A stretch of 63,606 nucleotides of DNA from Pseudomonas sp. 21 (GTDB lineage Bacteria; Pseudomonadota; Gammaproteobacteria; Pseudomonadales; Pseudomonadaceae), in contig NZ_JYOA01000003.1 of assembly GCF_000955805.1 (NCBI RefSeq), positions 577,333-640,938 on the forward strand. Direction: 5' to 3'. Below, in pieces: positions 54,159 to 63,587 of the stretch. Position numbers and translations under genes: made by a program. Each line of letters begins with the position of its first letter. The stretch's first letter is position 1. Under the pieces are notes generated by a model that saw only the letters and a program-made list of their open reading frames with translations, made no database searches and was not told where the DNA came from.

Positions 54159-56756
54159 TCAGCTGGCCGGCGCAACGTCCGCTGCCGGCGCCTCCTGAGC
54201 CTTGGGTGCGGCAGACAGCAGCGCCATCACCAGAGCGGCGAGATAGGGCAGCGACTGCACCAGCAGCATGGCTACCCAGAACATCATGTCGCGGCTCGGC
54301 ACGCCCTGCACCAGCACGATGCCCAGCGCCGCGCCCCACAGCAGCAGCATGATGAAGACCTCTTCACGCGCTTCGGCCAGTGCCACCAGCAGGCCGTGGT
54401 TGGAGGCCATCTTCGGGGTGCGGAAGAACGGGATGGTCTTGGTGAACGCCCCGTAGAGCACCGCCTTGGCGATGGTGTGTGACAGCGCAAGGCCCGCCAC
54501 TGCCGCCTGGAACGAGCGCAGCAGGTCCACGCCCACCGCGCGGCGGTAGAGGAACATGATCTTGCCGAACTTGAAGAAGAACAGCGCCAGCGGCGGGATG
54601 GCGAAGATCAGCAGCGGCGGGTCGACCCGCTTGGGCACGATGATCATCGCCGAGGACCAGAGCAGCGCGCCGACGGTGAAGAAGATGTTCATGCCATCGG
54701 CGATCCACGGCAGCCAGCCGGCAATGAAGTGGTAGCGCTGGCCAAGGGTGAGCTTGCTGTCCTTGCCCTGGAACAGCGCGCGGGCGTGGCCCTTCATGAT
54801 CTGGATGGCGCCGTAGGCCCAGCGGAAGCGCTGCTTCTTGTAGTCGATGAAGGTGTCGGGCATCACGCCCTTGCCGAAGCTCTGGTGCGAGTAGGCGGCC
54901 GAATAGCCCTTCTCGAACACCCGCAGGCCCAGCTCGGCGTCTTCGCAGATGGTCCAGTCGGCCCATTTCAGCTCGTCCATCACGGTGCGCCGGATCATGG
55001 TCATGGTGCCGTGCTGGATGATCGCGTCGCGGTCGTTGCGGGTGACCATGCCAATGTGGAAGAAACCCTTGTACTCGGCGTAGCAGAGCTTCTTGAAGAC
55101 GTTTTCCTCGCCGTCGTGATAGTCCTGCGGGGACTGCACCACGGCGATCTTCGGATCGCTGAAATGCGGCACCATCTGCTTGAGCCAGTTCGGCTCGACG
55201 CAGTAGTCGGCGTCGATCACCGCCACGACTTCGACGTCCGGCGCGGTGTGCGGCAGGATGTAGTTCAGCGCGCCGCCCTTGAAACCGGCCAGCGGCGCGA
55301 CGTGGAAGAAACGGAAGCGCGGGCCGAGGACTTCGCAGTAGTCGCGCACCGGTTCCCAGACCGCCGGGTCCTTGGTGTTGTTGTCGATGATCAGGACTTC
55401 GAAGTCCGGATAGTCGAGCCTGGACAGCGCATCCAGGGTCTTCTTCATCATTTCCGGGGGTTCGTTGTAGCAGGGCACGTGCACCGAGACCTTGGGCCGG
55501 TAGCCAGTATCGGCGAGCACCGGGTCGAACGGCCGGCGGCGCTTGCGCACCCAGACGGTTTCGGCCAGTTCGTGGGCTTCGGTGAGCAGGACGATGAACA
55601 CGCCCAGTGCGCCGATGCCCAGCAGGCCGCCGACGGTCATGCTGAACCAGGTGCTGTACTGCTGGCTGTAGTCGTAGGCGATCCACACCAGCACCGAGCC
55701 GCCGGCGAAGGCGACCACGGTGAGGAAGGTGCGACCGCGCTGGCGCAGGGCGCTGCCGTCGATCATCAGCAGCGTCAGCGCGAGCAGCGCCATCACCACC
55801 GAGGCGACCGCCAGGGCGCGCCACTGCGGGATGTTCACCACCGGCCCGTCGAAATTGAACTTCGGCTGGCGCTGGGCGTTGTAGACGCCCCAGTAGGCGC
55901 CCACCGAGCCTTCGTCACCAACTTTCCACGGCTGGTCGAAGGCCTCGACGACAAAATAGTTGTAGCCCTTCTTGTTCAGCGCATTGGTCAGAGTGCGCAA
56001 GTAGATGGCCTGGTCTGCCTGGGTGGCGTCGGCGCCGCCACGCATGCGGCCGTTGCTCGGCCAGCCGACTTCGGCGAGCAGCAGCGGCTTGCGCGGGAAC
56101 TTGGCGCGCAGCTCCTTGGCGCGTTCGAGGACGAACGGTATGGCATCGTTCATCGCCGTGTATTCCCAGTAGGGCAGCACGTGGGCGGCGATCAGGTCGA
56201 CATGCTTGGCCATCTCCGGGTACTTCTCGTAGATGTGCCACTGCTCGGCGGTGGTCACCGGCACTTTCACCGCCTTGCGCACGCGGTCCAGGTAGGCCGT
56301 CAGTTGCTCGACCGTGACCTCGCGGCGGAACAGCGCCTCGTTGCCCACTATCACCCGCACGACGCTGCGCGAGTTGTTGGCGATCTCGATGCCACGCTCG
56401 ATCTCGGCTTCGTTCTCCGCCTCGTCCGGGCCGATCCAGATGCCGAGGCTGACGCGCATGCCCAGCTCTTCGGCCAGGCGCGGGATGTCGGCCAGCGACC
56501 CCTTCACCGAGTAGGTGCGGATGTTGTCGGTGCTCTTGGAAACCAGCTCCAGGTCCGAGCGGATCTCGTCGTCGCTGGGGAACTGGTTCTTCTGCGGATT
56601 CTGGTTCAGGCGGAAGGGCGAGAAGGAGAATCCGGAAATGCTTTCCGGCCAGTCGGGAACGCTGACGGGGCGGTTATAGAGAGCCCAGAAGCCGGTGAAG
56701 AGTGCCGCGAGGGCAACGAACACCACCAGGTTGAGGCCGAACTTGCGTGAAGACAT
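54159..56756 (-). CDS. ndvB: NdvB-type GH17-GT2 glucan synthase
   Basis: This 865-residue membrane protein joins two enzymes. Residues about 30-335 are a GH17-like glucanase/transglycosylase domain with Glu140 (VGNEAL) and Glu229 (LLAEVGWPS). After TM helices (about 345-420) comes a GT2 domain with IDADYCVEP, the EDAELG motif and QRFRWAYG, followed by more TM helices. The P. aeruginosa homologue makes periplasmic cyclic beta-1,3-glucans linked to biofilm tolerance. ATG 56756 begins the signal-anchor segment; the longer frame is unlikely. Confidence 0.92.
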   Translation of the reverse strand: MSSRKFGLNLVVFVALAALFTGFWALYNRPVSVPDWPESISGFSFSPFRLNQNPQKNQFPSDDEIRSDLELVSKSTDNIRTYSVKGSLADIPRLAEELGMRVSLGIWIGPDEAENEAEIERGIEIANNSRSVVRVIVGNEALFRREVTVEQLTAYLDRVRKAVKVPVTTAEQWHIYEKYPEMAKHVDLIAAHVLPYWEYTAMNDAIPFVLERAKELRAKFPRKPLLLAEVGWPSNGRMRGGADATQADQAIYLRTLTNALNKKGYNYFVVEAFDQPWKVGDEGSVGAYWGVYNAQRQPKFNFDGPVVNIPQWRALAVASVVMALLALTLLMIDGSALRQRGRTFLTVVAFAGGSVLVWIAYDYSQQYSTWFSMTVGGLLGIGALGVFIVLLTEAHELAETVWVRKRRRPFDPVLADTGYRPKVSVHVPCYNEPPEMMKKTLDALSRLDYPDFEVLIIDNNTKDPAVWEPVRDYCEVLGPRFRFFHVAPLAGFKGGALNYILPHTAPDVEVVAVIDADYCVEPNWLKQMVPHFSDPKIAVVQSPQDYHDGEENVFKKLCYAEYKGFFHIGMVTRNDRDAIIQHGTMTMIRRTVMDELKWADWTICEDAELGLRVFEKGYSAAYSHQSFGKGVMPDTFIDYKKQRFRWAYGAIQIMKGHARALFQGKDSKLTLGQRYHFIAGWLPWIADGMNIFFTVGALLWSSAMIIVPKRVDPPLLIFAIPPLALFFFKFGKIMFLYRRAVGVDLLRSFQAAVAGLALSHTIAKAVLYGAFTKTIPFFRTPKMASNHGLLVALAEAREEVFIMLLLWGAALGIVLVQGVPSRDMMFWVAMLLVQSLPYLAALVMALLSAAPKAQEAPAADVAPAS

Positions 56757-57039
56757 GGTGCGATCGGGTTCCAAAGGGTGGAACGGGGAGGGGCCGGGAC
56801 AATCTCCGTACGGGATAGCCTGGTCGGGGCGCATCCTACCCCGCACTCCGGGGGCTGTACAGGTTGCCGGCGCCGTCCGCCGCGTGGGCGTTCGTGGGCA
56901 TTTTCCGACAGTTTAGAATGTGTGGCAGGCGCGTGACTGAGACTGCGGCAATCCGGCTTTGTTGCAGGCGGGCCCAGGCCGATTGCTTAGGCGCTAGGTC
57001 GTTATAGAATGCCGGCCGTTTCGAGATGAGGTGTGGGCG

Positions 57040-57846
57040 ATGCAACTGGATGAACAGCGTTTCGGCGGAATCGCGCGGCTATATGGCCGTGAGGGCCTGG
57101 AGCGGCTGGCGGCCAGCCATGTGGCGGTGGTCGGGATCGGCGGCGTAGGCTCCTGGGCGGCCGAGGCCCTGGCGCGCAGCGGCGTGGGCGAGATTTCGCT
57201 GTTCGACCTGGACGACGTCTGCGTCACCAACACCAACCGCCAGGTACACGCCATCCAGGGCGCCGTGGGCAAGCCCAAAGTCGAGGTCATGGCCGAGCGC
57301 CTGAAGGCGATCAACCCCGGCATCGTCGTACACGCCGTAGCCGATTTCGTCACGCGCGAAACCATGGCGGACTACATCACCCCCGAGCTGGACTGCGTGA
57401 TCGACTGCATCGACAGCGTCGCCGCCAAGGCCGCGCTGATTGCCTGGTGCAAGCGCCGCAAGCTGCAGATCATCACCACCGGTGGCGCGGGCGGGCAGGT
57501 GGACCCGACGCAGATCCAGGTCGCCGACCTGAACAAGACCTTCAACGACCCGCTGGCCGCCAAGGTGCGCTCGACGCTGCGCCGCGACTACAACTTCTCG
57601 CGCACGCCGGGCCGGCATTACAGCGTGCAGTGCGTGTTTTCCACCGAACAGCTGCGCTATCCCAAGCCGGACGGCACCGTGTGCCAGTCCAAGAGCTTCG
57701 TCGGCGAGGGCGTCAAACTGGACTGCGCCGGCGGTTTCGGCGCGGTAATGATGGTCACCGCTACTTTCGGCATGGTCGCGGCGGCTCGGGCTGTGGACAA
57801 GATCGTTGCCGGGGCGCGGCGGCCGTCGGAGCGCACTGCGGGTTGA
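57040..57846 (+). CDS. tcdA: TcdA/CsdL, tRNA threonylcarbamoyladenosine dehydratase
   Basis: This 268-residue E1-like/ThiF-fold enzyme uses ATP to cyclise t6A37 to ct6A in tRNA. It has GIGGVGSWAAEALARSGVG for the nucleotide loop, DLDDVCVTNTNRQ and an in-line DCIDS. ATG 57040 follows GAGG; a GTG at 57031 is less likely. It is convergent with csdE-csdA, the sulfur-transfer pair associated with it. Confidence 0.93.
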   Translation: MQLDEQRFGGIARLYGREGLERLAASHVAVVGIGGVGSWAAEALARSGVGEISLFDLDDVCVTNTNRQVHAIQGAVGKPKVEVMAERLKAINPGIVVHAVADFVTRETMADYITPELDCVIDCIDSVAAKAALIAWCKRRKLQIITTGGAGGQVDPTQIQVADLNKTFNDPLAAKVRSTLRRDYNFSRTPGRHYSVQCVFSTEQLRYPKPDGTVCQSKSFVGEGVKLDCAGGFGAVMMVTATFGMVAAARAVDKIVAGARRPSERTAG

Positions 57847-57853
57847 AGGCTTT

Positions 57854-57969
57854 CGTAGGAGCGGACTCTGTCCGCGATAGGCCGGCATCGCGCCAGTGCT
57901 CCTCCCTGCGCCAATGCTCAATTGCAGGAGCGGGCCTTGCCCGCGATCGCGCGCATGGCGCGCTCCTAC
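57854..57969. repeat. REP elements between tcdA and csdE
   Basis: CGTAGGAGCGGACTCTGTCCGCGATA (57854-57879) and a pair GCAGGAGCGGGCCTTGCCCGCGATCG…CGCGCTCCTAC (57923-57969) fill the gap. The final CTA is the complement of the csdE stop codon. Confidence 0.75.
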
Positions 57970-58376
57970 ACGCTGCCGATTAGTTCCTGCATCCGCTTCA
58001 AGACTGCATTCAACCCATTGCTGCGCGACGGCGACAGTTGCCGGCCGAGGCCGAGTTGGCCGAACCAGTCCGGTAGGTCGATGGCGGCTAATTCATTGGC
58101 AGGTAAACCTTCCACCCGCACCAGCAGCAACGCCAGCAACCCGCGCAGCAAGCGCGCATCGCTGTAGGCGCGGAAATGCCAGCGGCCATCCCGCGAGTCA
58201 GCTACCAGCCAGACGTTGCTCTCGCAGCCCTGCACACGCTGCTCGTCGCTCAGCTCGGCTTCGCTCAGTGGCTCCAGGCGTTCGCCCCACTGCATCAGCA
58301 GGCGGGCGCGTTGCTCCCAGCCCAGCAGAGCGGTGAAGGCCTGCAGCGCTTCGGCGGCAGGGGCGGGAAGGCTCAT
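57966..58376 (-). CDS. csdE: CsdE, SufE-type sulfur acceptor
   Basis: This 136-residue SufE-fold protein accepts persulfide sulfur from CsdA on Cys51 (RVQGCESNVWL). It ends in LNAVLKRMQELIGSV. It overlaps csdA by 4 bp. Its TAG stop lies inside the GTAGGAGCG end of a REP element, suggesting the repeat fixed the present C-terminus. Confidence 0.92.
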   Translation of the reverse strand: MSLPAPAAEALQAFTALLGWEQRARLLMQWGERLEPLSEAELSDEQRVQGCESNVWLVADSRDGRWHFRAYSDARLLRGLLALLLVRVEGLPANELAAIDLPDWFGQLGLGRQLSPSRSNGLNAVLKRMQELIGSV

Positions 58377-59578
58377 CTGAGTAGCTCCAGGGCACTGTCC
58401 AGGGCGTGGAAGAAGCGCTCCAGGTCGGCGCCGTCGTTGTACAGGCCAAGGGAAACGCGCAGGGCGCCGGCCACATCCAGGGTCTTCATCAGCGGCATGG
58501 CGCAGTGGTGCCCGGCGCGCACGGCGATGCCTTGCTCGGTGAGCAGGTGGCCGAGGTCGGAGACGTGCACGCCCTCGACCACGAAGCTGGCCAGCGCGAC
58601 TCCCGGCTCGCCGAGCACGCGCACGCCATCACGGGCGCGCAGGCCGGCCAGCAGGCGGGCGTGGAGGAAGTCCTCGTGAGCGCTGACTTCGGCGCTGTCC
58701 TGCGCGGCCAGCCACTCCAGCGTGGCGCCCAGCGCGATCACCGGGCCGATGGGCGGGGTGCCGGCCTCGAAGCCCATGGGGGCGCTGTGGAACTGTGCGT
58801 CGAAGTAGTCCGCGACGCGCACCATCTCGCCACCGAATTGCCAGTGCGCCAGTCGCTCGAGCGACTCCGGGCGGCCCCAGAGCAGGCCGAGACCCTCCGG
58901 GCCGTAAAGCTTGTGGCTGGAACAGACATAGAAATCACAGCCGAGTGCCGACAGGTTGTGCCGGCCGTGGACTACGCCCTGGGCGCCGTCCACCACGGTC
59001 AACGCGCCGTGCTGCCGAGCCATCTGCAACAGTTCCGGCAGCGGTTGCCAGGTGCCAAGCACGTTGGACAGCTGGCTGACGGCAAGCAGGCGGGTGCGCG
59101 GGCCGATCAGGCCGGCGGCGCGGGTCAGATTGATGCGGCCGTCACTGTCCAGCGGCAGCACCACCAGTTTCAAACCACGCCGCTTTGCCAGTTGCTGCCA
59201 GGGCAGCAGGTTGGCGTGGTGTTCCAGCGCGCTGACGACGATCTCGTCGCCTGCCTGGAACTGGCCTTCCAGCCCGTAGGCCAGCAGGTTCAGCGCTTCG
59301 GTGGCGCCACGGGTGAAGATGATCTGCGCCGGGCTGCCGCCATTGAGCCAATTGGCCGCCAGCGTGCGGGTCGCCTCGAAGGCGCGGGTGGCGCGCTCAC
59401 CCGGCAGGTGCTGGGCGCGGTGCACGTTGGCGGCGCCGCTGGCGTAGTAGCCGGCGAGGGCGTCGATCATGGCGCGCGGTTTCTGCGCGGTGGCGGCGCT
59501 GTCGAGGTAGGTCTGGCCTTCGGCCTCGAAGGCGGCGAGGGCCGGGAAGTCGGAGCGCCAGGGCGAGGGAATGGGCAT
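58373..59578 (-). CDS. csdA: CsdA, cysteine desulfurase
   Basis: This 401-residue PLP enzyme removes sulfur from cysteine and forms an enzyme persulfide. PLP lysine is Lys223 (SSHKLYGPEGLG), and the catalytic loop cysteine is Cys359 (RAGHHCAMPL). This is the group II (SufS/CsdA-like) arrangement. The csdE partner follows with a 4-bp overlap and tcdA lies opposite, so this is the complete CSD set. Confidence 0.94.
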   Translation of the reverse strand: MPIPSPWRSDFPALAAFEAEGQTYLDSAATAQKPRAMIDALAGYYASGAANVHRAQHLPGERATRAFEATRTLAANWLNGGSPAQIIFTRGATEALNLLAYGLEGQFQAGDEIVVSALEHHANLLPWQQLAKRRGLKLVVLPLDSDGRINLTRAAGLIGPRTRLLAVSQLSNVLGTWQPLPELLQMARQHGALTVVDGAQGVVHGRHNLSALGCDFYVCSSHKLYGPEGLGLLWGRPESLERLAHWQFGGEMVRVADYFDAQFHSAPMGFEAGTPPIGPVIALGATLEWLAAQDSAEVSAHEDFLHARLLAGLRARDGVRVLGEPGVALASFVVEGVHVSDLGHLLTEQGIAVRAGHHCAMPLMKTLDVAGALRVSLGLYNDGADLERFFHALDSALELLR

Positions 59579-59604
59579 GGGCGTGCGGCCGGTTGCGGGA
59601 AAAG

Positions 59605-59664
59605 TAAAACGGGGGCCGCAGCCCCCGCTTATCCAAGCTTAGTGCGTACCCCGCGCGAGCGGGG
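59605..59664 (-). terminator. dapD terminator region, two hairpins
   Basis: On the minus strand CCCCGCTCGCGCGGGG (59649-59664) and GGGGGC-TGCG-GCCCCC with a following TTTT (59607-59626) lie just past the dapD stop. The second has the usual stem plus T-run. Confidence 0.8.
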
Positions 59665-59672
59665 CGCCCAGC

Positions 59673-60707
59673 TTAGTTGTGCGCGTGCAGCGCTTCGTTC
59701 AGCTCGATGGCAGTCTTGTTGGTCTTGCACTCGACCGCACCGGTCTGGGAGTTGCGGCGGAACAGCAGGTCGGCCTGGCCGGCCAGGTCGCGGCCCTTGA
59801 CCACTTTCACCAGGGCGTTCTGGTCGTCCAGCACGGCGATCTTGGTGCCGGCGGTGACGTACAGGCCGGCTTCGACGATGTTGCGGTCGCCCAGCGGGAT
59901 GCCGATGCCGGCGTTGGCGCCGATCAGGCAGCCTTCGCCGACGCTGATGACGATGTTGCCGCCGCCGGACAGGGTGCCCATGGTCGAGCAGCCGCCGCCC
60001 AGGTCAGAACCCTTGCCGACGAACACGCCTGCGGATACGCGGCCTTCGATCATGCCCGGGCCCTGGGTGCCGGCGTTGAAGTTGACGAAGCCTTCGTGCA
60101 TCACGGTGGTGCCTTCACCGATGTAGGCGCCCAGGCGAACGCGGGCGGTGTCGGCGATGCGTACGCCGGCCGGGACCACGTAGTCGGTCATCTTCGGGAA
60201 TTTGTCGACGGAGAAGACTTCCAGCAGCTTGCCCTTCAGGCGCGCTTCCAGTTGCAGCTCGGCCAGTTCGGCCAGGTCGACGGCGCCCTGGTTGGTCCAG
60301 GCCACGTTCGGCAGCAGCGGGAAGATGCCGGTCAGGTTCAGGCCATGCGGCTTGACCAGACGATGGGACAGCAGGTGCAGCTTCAGGTACGCCTCGGGGG
60401 TGGAGCTGGGGGCGGCGTCTTCGGCCAGCAGGGTGGCGACCAGCGGCTTCTGGCTTTCGGCCAGGCGGTTGAGCAGGGCGGCCTGGGCGGCGTCCACGGT
60501 CTCGACGGCGTCGGCCAGCTGGTAGGCCTGGTGGGCGGTGAAGGCAATCGCCTGGTTGCCGCCTTCATAGTTCAGCAGCGGGCTGATGGCTGCGACCAGT
60601 TCGGCGCTGGGGTTGAGCAGCGGCTGCGCGTAGAAGACTTCCAGCCAGTTGCCCTGGCGGTTCTGGGTGCCGACACCGAAAGCGATGCTGAACAGGGATT
60701 TCGACAT
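59673..60707 (-). CDS. dapD: Tetrahydrodipicolinate N-succinyltransferase
   Basis: This 344-residue enzyme succinylates tetrahydrodipicolinate with succinyl-CoA in the DAP/lysine pathway. The C-terminal left-handed beta-helix has hexapeptide repeats (RVRLGAYIGEGTTVMHEGFVNFNAG, GRVSAGVFVGKGSDLGGG, GEGCLIGANAGIGIPLGD). The longer N-terminus is the Pseudomonas/actinobacterial-type form, compared with about 274 residues in E. coli. The LysE-like exporter lies upstream on the same strand with a 42-bp gap. Confidence 0.94.
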   Translation of the reverse strand: MSKSLFSIAFGVGTQNRQGNWLEVFYAQPLLNPSAELVAAISPLLNYEGGNQAIAFTAHQAYQLADAVETVDAAQAALLNRLAESQKPLVATLLAEDAAPSSTPEAYLKLHLLSHRLVKPHGLNLTGIFPLLPNVAWTNQGAVDLAELAELQLEARLKGKLLEVFSVDKFPKMTDYVVPAGVRIADTARVRLGAYIGEGTTVMHEGFVNFNAGTQGPGMIEGRVSAGVFVGKGSDLGGGCSTMGTLSGGGNIVISVGEGCLIGANAGIGIPLGDRNIVEAGLYVTAGTKIAVLDDQNALVKVVKGRDLAGQADLLFRRNSQTGAVECKTNKTAIELNEALHAHN

Positions 60708-60749
60708 GTGGGGGATTCCTTGAAAGAGATGCTCGAATAACGAATTCGG

Positions 60750-61376
60750 TCAGGCCGGACGGCGACTGAGCAGCAGGCCCAGCCCGGCGCTGCCCAGCAG
60801 CGCGGCACAACCACGGTTGAACAGGCGCCGGGCGCGTGCGCCGGCGAGCAGCTTGCCGAGGCGGACCCCGGCGAGCCCGTAAAGGGCGATGGCCAGCCAT
60901 TCCAGCAACAGGAAGGCTGCGCCGAGTTGGGCGAACTGGGTGCCCACGGCCTGACGCGGATCGACGAACTGCGGCAGGAAGGCGGTGAAGATGAGGATGG
61001 CCTTGGGGTTGCCGGCGGCCACCCAGAACTCCTGGCGTACCAGGCGCCACAGGCTGCTGGCGACAACCGGCGTGCCGTCCACCGACAGGTTCGCTGTCGG
61101 CGCGCGCCAAAGCTGCACGGCAAGCCACAGCAGGTAGCCGGCGCCCACCAGCTTGATCGCCAGGAACAGCCAGGCCGAGGCCTGCAGCACCAGCGCCAGG
61201 CCGGAGGCGGCCAGGGCCAGCATGCCGGCGAAAGCGACCAGCCGGCCGCCGCCCGCGACGGTGGCGCGCAGCAGGCCGAAGCGTGCGGCGTTGTTCAGCG
61301 ACAGCAGGTTGTTCGGTCCCGGCGCCAGGTTCAGGGCGAAGCAGGCGGGGAGGAACAGGGCCCAGGCGATGCTCAT
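60750..61376 (-). CDS. LysE-family amino-acid exporter
   Basis: This 208-residue inner-membrane protein has about six hydrophobic helices of the LysE/RhtB type. The N-terminal ALNLAPGPNNLLSLNNAARFGL matches the conserved PGP-N segment, and GNPKAILIFTAFLPQFV is the other signature. It probably exports an amino acid or homoserine-like compound. Its place beside dapD suggests, but does not prove, a link to lysine-pathway compounds. Confidence 0.9.
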   Translation of the reverse strand: MSIAWALFLPACFALNLAPGPNNLLSLNNAARFGLLRATVAGGGRLVAFAGMLALAASGLALVLQASAWLFLAIKLVGAGYLLWLAVQLWRAPTANLSVDGTPVVASSLWRLVRQEFWVAAGNPKAILIFTAFLPQFVDPRQAVGTQFAQLGAAFLLLEWLAIALYGLAGVRLGKLLAGARARRLFNRGCAALLGSAGLGLLLSRRPA

Positions 61377-61387
61377 CGTGGTAGTGC

Positions 61388-61738
61388 TCAGGCCAGCGCG
61401 GCGGCGTAGGCGTCGGGCTTGAAGCCGACCAGGGTGCGATCACCCAGATCCAGCACCGGACGCTTGATCATCGACGGCTGCGCGACCATCAGTTCGATGG
61501 CCTTGTCCTGGTCGAGATCGGCCTTCTGTGCGTCGTCGAGCTTGCGGAAGGTGGTGCCGGCGCGGTTCAGGACGGTTTCCCAGCCATGCTCGGCGCACCA
61601 CTGGCGCAGGTGTTCGCGGTCGATGCCGCTACTCTTGTAGTCGTGGAAGGCGTAGTCGACGCCATGCTCTTCCAGCCACACGCGGGCTTTCTTCATGGTG
61701 TCGCAGGCCTTGATGCCATACAGCGTCCGCTCACTCAC
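61388..61738 (-). CDS. ArsC/Spx-family protein (YffB type)
   Basis: This 116-residue thioredoxin-fold protein of the ArsC-like superfamily has N-terminal LYGIKACDTMKKARVWLEEHG with a single active-site Cys near residue 11. It also has RKLDDAQK and IKRPVLDLGDRTLVGFKP. YffB-like members are glutathione-linked reductases of unclear substrate; arsenate reduction is unlikely without the arsenical operon. It lies 11 bp upstream of the exporter on the same strand, forming a small operon. Confidence 0.88.
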   Translation of the reverse strand: MSERTLYGIKACDTMKKARVWLEEHGVDYAFHDYKSSGIDREHLRQWCAEHGWETVLNRAGTTFRKLDDAQKADLDQDKAIELMVAQPSMIKRPVLDLGDRTLVGFKPDAYAAALA

Positions 61739-61909
61739 GGGGCGCTACTCCTTTTCGATGCTTTTTTCAGGCGCGGGATTATGCCATTTCCGCAGCGCTT
61801 GCGGGACGCCGCCGGGAGGTCGGTCGTTTGCAACAGTTTTTTGCCCATTGCGGGGCTGATCCTCCGCGCAACGGGTGCTTCAATGGAGGGCTGTGCTGGG
61901 AGTTCGTCG

Positions 61910-63574
61910 ATGCAAACCGTTTACACCGTACTCATCCTGCTGCTCGTGGTGGGGGGAACCCGGCTCGCGGCGCAGCTGATCCCGCTGCCGCTGCCGCTGA
62001 TCCAGATCGCCGCCGGCGCGATGCTGGCCTGGCCGAGCCTGGGGCTGCATGTTGGCCTGGACCCTGAACTGTTCATGTTCCTGTTCATCCCGCCGCTGCT
62101 GTTCGCCGATGGCTGGCGCATGCCCAAGGGCGAGTTCTGGAAGATGCGCTGGCCGATCCTCACCCTGGCCTTCGCCCTGGTGCTGTTCACCGTGGTCGGC
62201 GGCGGCGTGTTCATCCATCTGCTGATCCCCGAGATTCCCTGGGCGGCGGCCTTTGCGCTGGCAGCAGTACTGTCGCCCACCGATGCGCTGGCGGTCTCGG
62301 CCATCGCCCAGAACCGCCTGCCCAAGCGCCTGATGCATGTGCTGCAGGGCGAGGCGCTGATGAACGATGCTTCCGGCCTGGTGGCGTTCAAATTCGCCAT
62401 TGCCGCAGCCCTGACCGGCACCTTCTCGCTGATGGACGCCAGCCTGAACTTCCTGCTGGTGGCAGTCGGCGGCCTCGCCAGCGGCGTGTTCCTCAGCTGG
62501 CTGCTAGGGCGCATCCGCGCCTGGATGATCCGCCGCGGCTGGGATGACCCGGCGACCCATGTGGTGCTGATGCTGTTGTTGCCCTTCGCCTGCTACATGA
62601 TCGCCGAGGAGCTGGGGGTTTCCGGCATCCTCGCGGCGGTGGCGGCGGGCATGATGCAGAGCTGGGTCGACCTGCTGCCCCGGCAGACCAATACCCGCCT
62701 GCTCAACCGCAGCGTCTGGTCGATGCTGGAGTTCACCTTCAACGGCGTGGTGTTCCTGCTGCTGGGCCTGCAACTGCCGGACATCCTCAAGTCCGTCGCG
62801 CATCATGCCGACGACGTGATGTGGCGCTCCTCCTTGCTGGCCTTCTACGTGCTCGCGGTCTTCGCTGTGCTGCTCGCGCTGCGCTTCGGCTGGGTCTGGT
62901 GCTACTGGAAGATTTCCGTGCGCTTCGAGCAGTGGTGGGGCATTGAACTGGGCGGCAAGCCGGGCGAGCCGGTGCTGCGGCTGTCGGCAATCTCGGCGTT
63001 GAGTGGAGTTCGCGGGGCGGTGACCCTGGCGGGTGTGCTGTCGGTTCCTTTGCTGCTGCTGGACGGTTCGGCCTTTCCGCAGCGTGACCTGATCATCTTC
63101 ATCGCCGCCGGGGTGATCCTGGTGTCGCTGATCGCCGCCACCATTGGCCTGCCGATCCTGCTGCGTGGCTTGCCGGCGGCCAGCAACGACCAGCGCGAGC
63201 GGGAGGTGCAGGCGGTCTGGCGCAAGACGGCAGCGGCGGCCATTCACCTGCTGGAGAGCGAGGAGTTGCCCGCCAGTGAGGGGGGCGGCGATGCCGACGA
63301 GACGGCGCGGCTGGCGGAGATGAAGGCCAAGCTGATGGCCGAGTACCGCCACGAACTGGACCCGGCGCCGGACAGCAAGGAAGCCCGCGAGCGTGCCCGA
63401 GCCCTGGAGCTGGCTGACCAGGCGCTACGCATCAAGGCACTGCGCGCGCAGCGGTTGGAGCTCTACCGGATGCGCCGGGAGCACGAGATCGACGACGAGA
63501 CCATGCGCGAGGTGCTGGGCGAGCTGGATAACCAGGAGGCCTGGGTGACCAGCAAGGCGGGGCGCTGGGTGTAG
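61910..63574 (+). CDS. CPA1-family Na+/H+ antiporter
   Basis: This 554-residue transporter has twelve or so N-terminal TM helices (about 1-400) and a helical cytoplasmic tail (about 420-554) rich in Arg and Glu. The ion-binding segment LSPTDALAVSAIA is conserved, with GEALMNDASGLVAFKFA following. GGGAG lies before ATG 61910, and the frame stays open for 108 more codons through the divergent ArsC-like gene, which is spurious. It should exchange Na+ or K+ for protons. Confidence 0.92.
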   Translation: MQTVYTVLILLLVVGGTRLAAQLIPLPLPLIQIAAGAMLAWPSLGLHVGLDPELFMFLFIPPLLFADGWRMPKGEFWKMRWPILTLAFALVLFTVVGGGVFIHLLIPEIPWAAAFALAAVLSPTDALAVSAIAQNRLPKRLMHVLQGEALMNDASGLVAFKFAIAAALTGTFSLMDASLNFLLVAVGGLASGVFLSWLLGRIRAWMIRRGWDDPATHVVLMLLLPFACYMIAEELGVSGILAAVAAGMMQSWVDLLPRQTNTRLLNRSVWSMLEFTFNGVVFLLLGLQLPDILKSVAHHADDVMWRSSLLAFYVLAVFAVLLALRFGWVWCYWKISVRFEQWWGIELGGKPGEPVLRLSAISALSGVRGAVTLAGVLSVPLLLLDGSAFPQRDLIIFIAAGVILVSLIAATIGLPILLRGLPAASNDQREREVQAVWRKTAAAAIHLLESEELPASEGGGDADETARLAEMKAKLMAEYRHELDPAPDSKEARERARALELADQALRIKALRAQRLELYRMRREHEIDDETMREVLGELDNQEAWVTSKAGRWV

Positions 63575-63587
63575 CAAAGGCTCGGCC

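Noticed and set aside
61586..61909. N-terminal extension of the antiporter frame
   Set aside because: Overlaps the ArsC-like gene on the other strand. The hydrophobic first helix and ribosome site are at 61910.
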